DNA from: JADGRF01 sp035274465
Lineage (GTDB): Bacteria; Myxococcota_A; Polyangia; Polyangiales; JAFGIB01
Assembly (NCBI GenBank): GCA_035274465.1
Contig: DATEOF010000167.1
Coordinates: 1 to 64,000, forward strand
Direction: 5' to 3'
Length of the DNA: 64,000 bases
Below are positions 50,970-58,405 of this stretch, one piece after another; positions within the stretch are counted from its first letter, which is position 1, and every line of letters begins with the position of its first letter. The notes under the pieces were generated by a model that did no database searches, was not told where the DNA came from, and saw only the letters and a program-made list of their open reading frames with translations. A program made the position numbers and the translations under genes.

Positions 50970-53165
50970 ATGTTCGACTCGAGAATCTGGTCCGGCGCCA
51001 CATGCGCCGTGTGCTTCGGGATGTTGGTCGCCTGTTCACAAGACAGTGCGCCGCCACCAGCTGCACTCGGAGTGCAGCCGCCTGCAGCTCCTAGCGGCGA
51101 GAAACCGGCAGTGCAGCCTGCGACGCCGATGCGCGACTCGCCGGCCGTCACGCCATCCGGCACTCCACAGCAGCAGCCGGCTCAGCAACCTGCCCAGGCG
51201 CAGCCGAAAGCGTCCGGCGACAAGCCGTTCGACGGCCTGCCGGTCGGTCCGGGCCTGCCGCCCGACCAGATCAACAACGGCCAGTTGAAGCTCAAGCGCC
51301 TGATCCCGGTCGACGAGCGCCCCGTCGCGCAGGCAGCGCCCCCGCCGATCAGCGGAGGCACGCTGGCCATCAGCCCGAGCGATCGCCTGGCAGTGGCTGC
51401 GGATCCGGATCGCGATCGCGTGTCGATCGTGGACCTGACCAACCTGCGCGTGACGGCGACGATCGCCTTGCAGCCCGGCGACGAGCCTGGCCGCGTCGCG
51501 TTCGACAATACCGGTCGCGCGCACGTCGCGCTGCGGCGTGGCGGTGCGGTGGTCAGCATCGACACCACCACGCGCTCGATCGCCGAACGGCGCGCGGTCT
51601 GCGCCTCACCGCGCGGCATCGCCTATGACGCGACCGCGCAGCAGCTGGTCGTGGCTTGCACCGGCGGCGAGCTGGTCACGCTGCCCAAGACCGGAACGCA
51701 GGGCATCACGCGCACGCCGGTCGAGAGCGATCTGCGCGACGTCGTGCCGACCTCGAACGGCCTGTTCGTGTCGCGCTTGAAGTCGGCAGAGTTGCTCTCA
51801 CTCGACAGCAAGGGCGCGCGACTGGGCGTGCAGCGCCCCAGCATCGAAGGCCAGTTCTTCGCCGAGCCCGACGGCTCGCAGACCGCGGACACGCTCGAGA
51901 CACTCGGTGCGCGCCGCACGGTCGCGTCGAGCGACGGCGGATTCGTGATGCTGCATCAGAGCGCGCGCAACGGCGACATCGAGCTCAAGCAGCCCGACAA
52001 CGTCACTGGCATGAACCCGGGCGCGAGCCCGTACGGCGGCCAGGGCAATTGCAGCGGCGTGGTCGGTAGCGCCATCACGCGCTTCAACGCGCAGGGTCTC
52101 CCCGTCGCCACGGGTCAGTTCGGAGCGGCGCTCGCGGTCGACGTCGCCATCTCGCCCGACGGCAGTCAGTACGCGGTCGCGATCGCGGGTGCAGGCGATC
52201 CTCTGGCCCCGGTGGTCGCGTTCGCCTCCGAGGGTGACATCGCGGCTGCCGGTGCTGCGCCGCCGCCGAACCCCTCGGTCATCGATCCCAGCATCCCCGT
52301 CCAGCTCGCGGGCGTCTTCCGCTTCGATGCCAACAGCATGAGCTTGCCGCCGGAGATCCGGGCCAAGATAGGTGGCAACTGCATGCAGATGATCGGGGCC
52401 TCGCCGACGTCCGCACCGGCGACAGCAGTCGCATTCACGAAGGACGCACGCCTGATCATCCAGACCCGCGAGCCCGCGATGATCTACGTGTCGACCAACT
52501 CGCCCGAGACAGGCGAGCAAATCGTGCCGATCGACCTCGGCGGTGCCAGCGTGCTCGACACCGGCCACGAGATCTTCCACCGCGACGCAGGCGCCGGCGT
52601 TGCCTGCGCCACCTGCCACCTCGAAGGCGGCGACGACGGCCACGTCTGGCGCTTCACCGACCAGGGCCCGCGCCGTACGCAATCGCTCTTCGTCGGCCTC
52701 GAAGGCACTGCGCCCTTCCACTGGGTCGGCGACATGAACGACCTCGGAACGTTGATGGAGCAAGTCTTCGTCGGCCGCATGGGTGGCGTCCACCAGAGCA
52801 CCGCCCGCCTGGGTGCGCTCGAGCGCTGGATGTACAGCGTCAAGTCCCTCCCACCGCTGCGCCAGGCGACCGACGCCTCGGCCATGCGCGGACACGACCT
52901 CTTCCAGGGCGAAGCCGAGTGCAGCAAGTGCCACAACGGCCCGAAGCTCACCAACAACGAGACGGTCGACGTAGGCACCGGCTTGGCACTGCAGGTCCCG
53001 TCGCTGGTATCGATCGGCTACCGCGCACCCTGGATCCACAACGGTTGCGCAAAGACCCTCCAGCAACGCTTCGACCCGAGCTGCGGCGGAAGCGCGCATG
53101 GCAAGACAGCGCAGCTGACCAAAGCCCAAGTCGACGACTTGGTCGCCTACCTGGAAACCCTCTAG
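50970..53165 (+). CDS. Beta-propeller di-haem cytochrome lipoprotein
   Basis: The start at 50970 has GAGGAG 6 bases upstream and gives a 731-aa lipoprotein (CAVCFGMLVACS). After a Pro/Gln-rich linker, residues about 120-500 form a YncE-like propeller (VSIVDLTNLRVTATIALQPG, VVSIDTTTRSIAERRAVCAS). Residues about 525-731 are a di-haem domain with ATCHLEGG (CATCH) and CSKCHNGPKLTNN, the latter like cytochrome c peroxidase/MauG proteins. It ends with a Cys pair (CAKTLQQRFDPSCGG) and a helix. An electron-transfer or peroxidase role at the cell surface is inferred. A strong terminator hairpin follows at 53191. Confidence 0.82.
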   Translation: MFDSRIWSGATCAVCFGMLVACSQDSAPPPAALGVQPPAAPSGEKPAVQPATPMRDSPAVTPSGTPQQQPAQQPAQAQPKASGDKPFDGLPVGPGLPPDQINNGQLKLKRLIPVDERPVAQAAPPPISGGTLAISPSDRLAVAADPDRDRVSIVDLTNLRVTATIALQPGDEPGRVAFDNTGRAHVALRRGGAVVSIDTTTRSIAERRAVCASPRGIAYDATAQQLVVACTGGELVTLPKTGTQGITRTPVESDLRDVVPTSNGLFVSRLKSAELLSLDSKGARLGVQRPSIEGQFFAEPDGSQTADTLETLGARRTVASSDGGFVMLHQSARNGDIELKQPDNVTGMNPGASPYGGQGNCSGVVGSAITRFNAQGLPVATGQFGAALAVDVAISPDGSQYAVAIAGAGDPLAPVVAFASEGDIAAAGAAPPPNPSVIDPSIPVQLAGVFRFDANSMSLPPEIRAKIGGNCMQMIGASPTSAPATAVAFTKDARLIIQTREPAMIYVSTNSPETGEQIVPIDLGGASVLDTGHEIFHRDAGAGVACATCHLEGGDDGHVWRFTDQGPRRTQSLFVGLEGTAPFHWVGDMNDLGTLMEQVFVGRMGGVHQSTARLGALERWMYSVKSLPPLRQATDASAMRGHDLFQGEAECSKCHNGPKLTNNETVDVGTGLALQVPSLVSIGYRAPWIHNGCAKTLQQRFDPSCGGSAHGKTAQLTKAQVDDLVAYLETL

Positions 53166-53190
53166 CGCGACCTTGGGGGCCGGGCGCCAT

Positions 53191-53224
53191 CGCGCGGGTT
53201 GAGGTCCCTCCCTCAACCCGCGCG
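53191..53224 (+). terminator. Strong hairpin terminator after the cytochrome gene
   Basis: CGCGCGGGTTGAGG (53191-53204) is exactly complementary to 53211-53224, a 14-bp stem with a 6-base loop. It begins 26 bases after the stop codon. No long T run follows, as is usual in very GC-rich genomes. Confidence 0.75.
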
Positions 53225-53270
53225 GGCGCGTCCGAGTGATCGATGTCTCGATGCCGCGGCATAACGAGGT

Positions 53271-53612
53271 ATGAGACGTTTGCTCCTCGCCTCGCTGCTG
53301 TTGGCGGCATGCCCACGAGATGACGTGCAGGTTGCCCCGACGACCGCGAATCCACTGGGCACCGGTGTGGTCTGCAATGATCGCTGGACGAGCGACGAAG
53401 GCGATTGCCAAGCGAGCTTCGATGACTGTAGCGATGGGCTGACCTACGACGTCGAGTGTGGGGGCAAGAGCTGCGACTGCCTCGCGAACGGCGACAAACT
53501 CGGTAAGTTCGTCGCGGACGAGGACTCGGCGTGTCACGTCGAGGATATAGGCAAGCTCAAGATCCTCTGCGGTTGGAACGCGCCCAGTCGGCGTACGCCA
53601 GACTCCGAGTGA
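53271..53612 (+). CDS. Small Cys-containing lipoprotein
   Basis: The 113-aa product has a lipoprotein signal (RRLLLASLLLAAC). The mature part has eight further Cys (VCNDRW, DCQASFDDC, ECGGKSCDC, ACHVED, LCGW), suggesting a small disulphide-bonded domain. No family was recognised. The stop at 53612 sits at the edge of the inverted copy of the MITE-like repeat, so the last residues (RRTPDSE) may derive from it. Confidence 0.65.
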   Translation: MRRLLLASLLLAACPRDDVQVAPTTANPLGTGVVCNDRWTSDEGDCQASFDDCSDGLTYDVECGGKSCDCLANGDKLGKFVADEDSACHVEDIGKLKILCGWNAPSRRTPDSE

Positions 53613-53790
53613 GGCGCATACCGATCGTCGAGCAGAGGCTATCTAGGGGTGGGTTCGCGACGCGCGCCGGCGTTCATCGGCTAGAGCTGCAGGCCGAGGT
53701 CGCGATCGGCGCTCGCGCCGAGAGGCCGCGGCGCTGCGCGCCTCACTGGGGCGTGGCCCCAGCCCCCCGTAGGCTACGCGGGTGCGTGTC
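53613..53790 (-). repeat. MITE-like repeat, inverted copy A
   Basis: Read on the minus strand this matches the two plus-strand copies at 55780-56034 and 56210-56477. It shares CGCGTAGCCTAC, the hairpin CTGGGGC-n3-GCCCCAG (53746-53762), GCGCGAGCGCCGATCGC, AGCCGATGAACG and a CTCGACGATCGG-like end. The terminal repeats are degraded here. It lies upstream of the small secreted-protein gene and the HNH gene, in opposite orientation to the downstream copies. Confidence 0.75.
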
Positions 53791-53841
53791 GGACTCGGGA
53801 CCACCGAGCGCGGCCGGTGACGCTGATGCAAGCTTTGGTTC

Positions 53842-54036
53842 ATGACATCAGCACGGATTGCTCTGGGTTTGACGGTTGCCTTTCTGACTGGCCTGGCGGC
53901 TGCGACGCTCGGCTCCGCGCACGCGGAACAGCCCGCGCTCGATCGCGCCCTCGTCGAGCGGCTCGTCCGCGCCGAGGAAGCGCAGGCGCGGCAACTCGAA
54001 GCCATCGCGCGTGCCGCCGCCAGCTGCAAGCGGTAG
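53842..54036 (+). CDS. Small secreted protein, unknown function
   Basis: The 64-aa product has a plausible signal peptide (IALGLTVAFLTGLAAATLGSAHA) followed by a charged helix (LVERLVRAEEAQARQLEAIA). Part of its upstream region is repeat copy A. No family was recognised. It converges on the HNH endonuclease gene, with 23 bases between stops. Confidence 0.45.
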   Translation: MTSARIALGLTVAFLTGLAAATLGSAHAEQPALDRALVERLVRAEEAQARQLEAIARAAASCKR

Positions 54037-54059
54037 CCGGCCTGTCGATCGTGTGACGC

Positions 54060-55394
54060 TCAGCAGCACTCGGTTCCAAGCCCGGGCGTCCGCTCACGCT
54101 CGAACAAGCCCTGAATCGCCCAGTTATAGTCCATCGCCTCGCCACCCCAGTGACAGTCTCCGGTGCGGTGGTTGATCGCGAGCCCCGCCTCTTCATGCGC
54201 TTGCTGCAGCCGTTCACACCCCCGCTCCGCTTGCACGGCAGGCGGCACCACCGGCACCAAGCGCCCATCGGCCCTGCGAAACTCCAACGCGCCGTCGATG
54301 CGAGCCATGGAGTATCCGTATTCATGCAGGAAGCGGTGATGGAGCCTGCAAAGCAGCGCAATATTATCGAGATCCGTCAACCCGCCGTTCAGCCAGTGCT
54401 TGATATGGTGCGCGTCCAGGAACCGCTGGTTCGTACAACCCGGAAACCTACAACCGCGATCCCGGGCCATGAGCGCACGCCGAAGCGCAGTGGATACGGT
54501 GCGCGACTTGCGCCCCAGCTTCAGCGGTTCGCCATCGGTGTTCTCAGTGATCTCGATCAGACTCGCGTCGCAAGCGATGCGTCGAGCGGTCGCAGGAGGC
54601 ACCCCGGTCTGCTCCCCGAGCTCGCAGCGCCCGTCCGCCGCCTCATCGCGCAGAACAACCTCCTCCACGTGAATCGTCACCAACTGCCGATCCGGCCCTG
54701 CCACATCGGTCGCGCCGTGCGTGAGAAAGCACTCCGCCATCATCCCAAGCGCATCGGCATTCCGCGCACCGTAGCCATCCAGCGCACGATCGGGGCGACC
54801 CAACGATTCACCTGAATCGCGCTCCACCTCCCGCAGAACATCCGCAGCCGCCTGAAGCGCCTTCATGAACGCGGCTCCCTGCTCGGGTGCAAGTCGAGCC
54901 TTGATCACCACCTCTCCAGTCTCATCCACATAGCTTTGCAAGTACCGCTCCGCGAAACTCTCATTGCCTAGCTCAAGCTCCTTCCCGCATTCAGCCCGCC
55001 GATACAACCGCACCACCTTCTCGACATGCGACACAGTCCCAGCCTCGGCGATCGACAGCAGCATCCCCTCATTCTCAGGCGTAGCGATCCGCGTGATCGC
55101 GCGAACCTTGCAGTAACTCAACACCCCCCGCTGCATGGCACCAGCGATGCGAGGCAACCCCTCGAGCGCCCGAGCCACCCGAACCTTCTCCCGCGCCGCG
55201 ACCAACCCGATCCCACACCGCCAACTCAACCAATGCGCGCAAGAAGCCAACCCAATCCCCACGTGCCCACCGCGGCGCTCGAACTCCGCCAGCAACACAA
55301 GGAACCGGTACTCCCCGGCATTGAGATGCCCCATGAGCGTAGTCAGCTCACGCTCAATCGATTCATCGCTCAAGGTCGCAGTGTCAGTCAACAT
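54060..55394 (-). CDS. HNH endonuclease with DUF222 (13E12-like) domain
   Basis: The 444-aa protein has an N-terminal DUF222-type helical domain (LTTLMGHLNAGEYRFLVLLA, GLASCAHWLSWRCGIG, REKVRVARALEGLPRIAGAM, LSYCKVRAITRIATPENEGM). The C-terminal HNH nuclease (about 330-380) has RDRGCRFPGCTNQRFLDAHH, then IKHWLNGGLTDLDNIALLCR and LHHRFLHE. The metal-binding HH, N and H residues and the CxxC zinc pair are all present, so it should be active. Proteins of this family occur in multi-copy repeats in Actinobacteria (REP13E12), which fits the repeats on both sides here. The promoter-like TATAGT is so close to the ATG that the mRNA may be leaderless. Confidence 0.87.
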   Translation of the reverse strand: MLTDTATLSDESIERELTTLMGHLNAGEYRFLVLLAEFERRGGHVGIGLASCAHWLSWRCGIGLVAAREKVRVARALEGLPRIAGAMQRGVLSYCKVRAITRIATPENEGMLLSIAEAGTVSHVEKVVRLYRRAECGKELELGNESFAERYLQSYVDETGEVVIKARLAPEQGAAFMKALQAAADVLREVERDSGESLGRPDRALDGYGARNADALGMMAECFLTHGATDVAGPDRQLVTIHVEEVVLRDEAADGRCELGEQTGVPPATARRIACDASLIEITENTDGEPLKLGRKSRTVSTALRRALMARDRGCRFPGCTNQRFLDAHHIKHWLNGGLTDLDNIALLCRLHHRFLHEYGYSMARIDGALEFRRADGRLVPVVPPAVQAERGCERLQQAHEEAGLAINHRTGDCHWGGEAMDYNWAIQGLFERERTPGLGTECC

Positions 55395-55400
55395 GACACT

Positions 55401-55406
55401 ACTATA
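55401..55406 (-). promoter_or_regulatory. Possible -10 box of a leaderless HNH mRNA
   Basis: TATAGT on the minus strand matches the -10 consensus at 5 of 6 positions and ends 6 bases before the ATG at 55394, so transcription would start at or next to the start codon. A -35 (TTACGC) 17 bases upstream is weak. Confidence 0.35.
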
Positions 55407-55604
55407 CGATCCGAACTAACGCCGCGTAATGCAAATCTCTTTGCGTGATCCGCGTTGCCAATTTCATCGCGCAGCCATCAGCGGCGGCGAGGAGGAACTT
55501 GGTGAGGAGCAACCGTGTAGCCTTGCGAAGCGCAGGGTCATGCCCGATTGAGCGTGACGAGCGGCGGCCTCGCGGCGTGAGTGCACGCGTGCTTCGAAGT
55601 GGGA

Positions 55605-56034
55605 GCGCGATTCACGTGAAGCGGTCCGGCACATGACAAGGGTCGCGTCGCGGATCCGCCCGCAGTGGTCACGCGCTCGAGTGACACGGCGAAGTGCACG
55701 CCGACAGTGCTGCAACGTGTCTTGAGCAGCTGCCGGCGCCTCAAGTGAATCGCTCTCAACCGCGGGGCCTGCCTCGCTGTTACCCATGCGCCTTCGCTCG
55801 CGCGCGCTCGCTCAACGGAAGCCCCGGCACACGCGTCCACCAAACCCAGCGAGCATCCGCGTAGCCTACCGGGGGCTGGGGCCCACGCCCCAGTGAGGCC
55901 TCTTGGGCGCGAGCGCCGATCGCAACGTTTGGTCGCAGCTCCAGCCGATGAACGCCGGCGCATGCCGCGAACCCATCCCTAGTTAGCTCTGCTCGAGGAT
56001 CGGCAATCGCGCGGGAGAGAAGGCGCATGGGTAG
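55605..56034 (+). repeat. Tandem repeat unit 1 (flank plus MITE-like copy B at 55780-56034)
   Basis: The unit of about 430 bases has a 175-base flank and a 255-base core. Core ends are inverted repeats: TTACCCATGCGCCTTC (from 55780) matches the complement of GAAGGCGCATGGGTAG (to 56034), with three mismatches over 25 bases. Inside are CGCGTAGCCTAC, the hairpin CTGGGGC-cca-c-GCCCCAG and GCGCGAGCGCCGATCGC. No coding frame with protein-like composition was accepted. The core looks like a MITE: short, with terminal inverted repeats and an internal hairpin, and no transposase. Confidence 0.75.
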
Positions 56035-56477
56035 TCGCGAGCCCCAGCGGTGGGAAGAGGCACCTGACAAGGGTCGGATCGCGAACCCGCGGGCTGTCGT
56101 CACGCGCCCGATTGGCACAGCAAAGTGCCTCGCGGCAGCGCGGCAACGCTCTTTGAGCAGCTGCTGGCGCTTCACGTGAATCGTTCTCAATCGGGGGCCA
56201 GCGTCGCTCTTACCCCTGCGCCTTCGCTCGCGCGCTCGCTCAACGGAAGCCCCGGCACACGCGTCCACCAAACCCAGCGAGCAGCCGCGTAGCCTACCGG
56301 GGGCTGGGGCGCATGCCCCAGTGAGGCGCGCAGCGCCGTAGCCTCTTGGGCGCGAGCGCCGATCGCAACCCCTGGTCGCAGCTCCAGCCGATGAACGTCG
56401 GCGCACGCCGCGTACCCATCCCTAGTTAGCTCTGCTAGACGGTCGGCAATCGCGCGCGAGCGACGGCGCATGGGTAA
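56035..56477 (+). repeat. Tandem repeat unit 2 (flank plus MITE-like copy C at 56210-56477)
   Basis: It repeats unit 1 in the same order: the GACAAGGGTCG flank at 56066 lies 431 bases from its counterpart at 55635. The core runs from TTACCCCTGCGCC (56210) to GGCGCATGGGTAA (56477). The internal hairpin CTGGGGC-gcat-GCCCCAG keeps its stem while the loop differs from copies A and B, suggesting that the fold is conserved. It also carries an insert (GCGCGCAGCGCCGTA) absent from copy B and present in similar form in copy A. Confidence 0.75.
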
Positions 56478-56645
56478 CCGCGAGGCCGCCCCGCGGCTGA
56501 TTGTGATTCACATGAATCGCCTCAAGCAGAGACCGAGCGAAGGCGCATGGGCAACCCGAGTTGGCTCCCGCGTGCGAAAGCCTTCGCCACCGCTCAGAAG
56601 CGCCCCGCGCGGTGCCCCCGCGACCGATTCACACCAAGCGCCCGC
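56478..56645. repeat. Degenerate inverted piece of the repeat flank
   Basis: CCCCGCGGCTGA followed by GATTCACATGA is close to the reverse complement of the flank of unit 1, and GAGCGAAGGCGCATGGGCAAC is an inverted copy of the core end. The stretch separates unit 2 from the stop of the Cys-rich lipoprotein gene. No gene was seen in it. Confidence 0.5.
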
Positions 56646-58184
56646 TCAAAACGCGGTGCAACACCACCCCGCGCACTTCACCCCGCACCCGCCGCAGTTG
56701 TTCTTGTCCTTCGTCGTCCCGGGAATACACGGCCACGGCACGCACTCACTCCGCGTATCCACGCAAGCGCCCCCGCAGCACTCGTTGCCATCCGCGCACG
56801 CGCCGCTATTGCACGCGCACCCGCCGCCCTGACAGGTCTGCCCGCTGGGACACGCGTTCCCGCAGCTGCCGCAGTTCGCATTCCCGTTCAGCGCGGCCTC
56901 GCAGCCATCCGCAACGCCACCCGCGCAGTCATCGTACCCCGCCGAGCACGAAGCGATCTTGCAGCTCCCCGTGCTGCAACTACCCGCAGCATGCGCCGGG
57001 TTACACGTCCCGCTGCAACTCCCGCAATGGTCGTTCGTGTTCAACGGCTGCTCGCAGCCATTGTCGCTCCGCCCATCGCAATCCCCCCAACCGGCCTCGC
57101 ACACCAGGCTCGCGCACTTCCCGGCGCTACACTGGGCCCCCGTCACCCGCGGCAACGCGGCACAGTCATTCCCGCAGCTCCCGCAGTCCTCCACGCTCCC
57201 CAGGTTCGTCTCGCAGCCGTTGTCCCGCTGCCCATCGCAGTTCGCATACGCTGCATTGCAGCTCGTGATCGCACACTGCCCCGCGTTACAGCCCCCCTGC
57301 GCCTGCGCATAGGGTCCGCACTTCACGCCGCAGGCCCCGCAGTTCCCCGCGGACGTCAAGTCGGCCTCGCAGCCGTTGCTGGCATTGCCATCGCAATCCG
57401 CCATGTTCGCCGCGCACTGCGCCGCGCTACACCGCCCACCCGCACACTTGTTCGGCGCCGCACACGGACTGTTGCACGCCCCGCAGTGTTGGGGATTGTC
57501 GCTCAGGCTGATGCAACCCGCGCCGCAGTCCGCGAACGTCGGCTTGCACGCCACGAACTTGCACTCCCCGGACTCGCAGCTCGCCTCGCCGCTCGCCAGC
57601 GTGCAGGTCATCCCGCAGCTACCGCAGTTGCTCGGCGAGCGCAGCGAAGTCTCGCAGCCATTGGCATCGATGCCGTCGCAGTCGCCCCAGCCGTCCTCGC
57701 AGCCGACGGCGGCGGAGCTCTCCCGGCAGTCGCCGAGCTCGTCGTCGTGACATCCGTGATCGATCAAGCACGGGCCCCCGCCCACGTCGGGCGCGCACAC
57801 GCTGCTCTTCACGTGCTTCAACGCGCAGCTCGCGCCGCACGCGCGGCAGTGCGAGCTACTGGTGAGCGTCTCCTCGCAGCCGCTCTGCGCATCGCCGTCG
57901 CAGTCGAAGTGGCCTTCCTCGCAGTGGATGATCGTGCACTCACCGGAGATGCACACGCCTTGCGAGCTCGGTCCGATACAGATGCTGTAGTCCTCGGCGC
58001 CTTCGCAGCTGCTCAAGATCGCTGCATCGGGCATGCGCGTGGGACCCGCGTCGACGTCGTCTTGGCCGCCGTCCTCGTGCGAGCTGCGCGGCTTGTATTT
58101 GGTCAGCCCTGCGTCGTACGCGCTGCACGCGACGAGGAAGCAACACGCGAGCCATGCGTAGGCGTTCGGGGGTACTCGAGCCAA
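56646..58184 (-). CDS. Cys-rich repeat lipoprotein (myxobacterial DCDG/NGCE repeat type)
   Basis: The 512-aa product starts at a TTG, the only usable codon before the signal (WLACCFLVAC). After an acidic linker it has about nine repeats with the pattern DCDG-x3-NGCE-x2-L-x6-CGxCGxxC, for example WGDCDGIDANGCETSLRSPS followed by NCGSCGMTC. Such proteins are common in myxobacteria and have often been mislabelled as tryptophan synthase alpha chain in databases. Asp/Asn-rich turns may bind calcium. It is likely on the outer surface. The C terminus (CCGGACVDTRSECVPWPCIP) is a separate Cys module. Confidence 0.82.
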   Translation of the reverse strand: MARVPPNAYAWLACCFLVACSAYDAGLTKYKPRSSHEDGGQDDVDAGPTRMPDAAILSSCEGAEDYSICIGPSSQGVCISGECTIIHCEEGHFDCDGDAQSGCEETLTSSSHCRACGASCALKHVKSSVCAPDVGGGPCLIDHGCHDDELGDCRESSAAVGCEDGWGDCDGIDANGCETSLRSPSNCGSCGMTCTLASGEASCESGECKFVACKPTFADCGAGCISLSDNPQHCGACNSPCAAPNKCAGGRCSAAQCAANMADCDGNASNGCEADLTSAGNCGACGVKCGPYAQAQGGCNAGQCAITSCNAAYANCDGQRDNGCETNLGSVEDCGSCGNDCAALPRVTGAQCSAGKCASLVCEAGWGDCDGRSDNGCEQPLNTNDHCGSCSGTCNPAHAAGSCSTGSCKIASCSAGYDDCAGGVADGCEAALNGNANCGSCGNACPSGQTCQGGGCACNSGACADGNECCGGACVDTRSECVPWPCIPGTTKDKNNCGGCGVKCAGWCCTAF

Positions 58185-58405
58185 GCATTTGGAATGTTAT
58201 GGGAACAGCCATGTGCGTAACGAGCTGCGGGTCAGGCGCGCATGTGCGCCCAGGCGCATAGGACCGTGGCGGCCGTAGTCCGTAACCTGGCGCGGACCTG
58301 CGACATTTTGAGCCGGGGCGTGCACGTCGATGCACGTACTCGCGATAGCCCAGTCGTTCAGGGGGGCGTCAGCTCCAGAGTTTTCGCGATTGCGGGGGAT
58401 CCTGC

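Noticed and set aside
51798..53537. 579-codon minus-strand frame opposite the di-haem cytochrome gene
   Set aside because: It is a shadow of a gene with CXXCH motifs, a ribosome site and a signal peptide.
55445..55636. Short plus-strand ORF before the repeats
   Set aside because: There is no ribosome site and the composition is Arg/Ser-rich. It overlaps repeat flank DNA.
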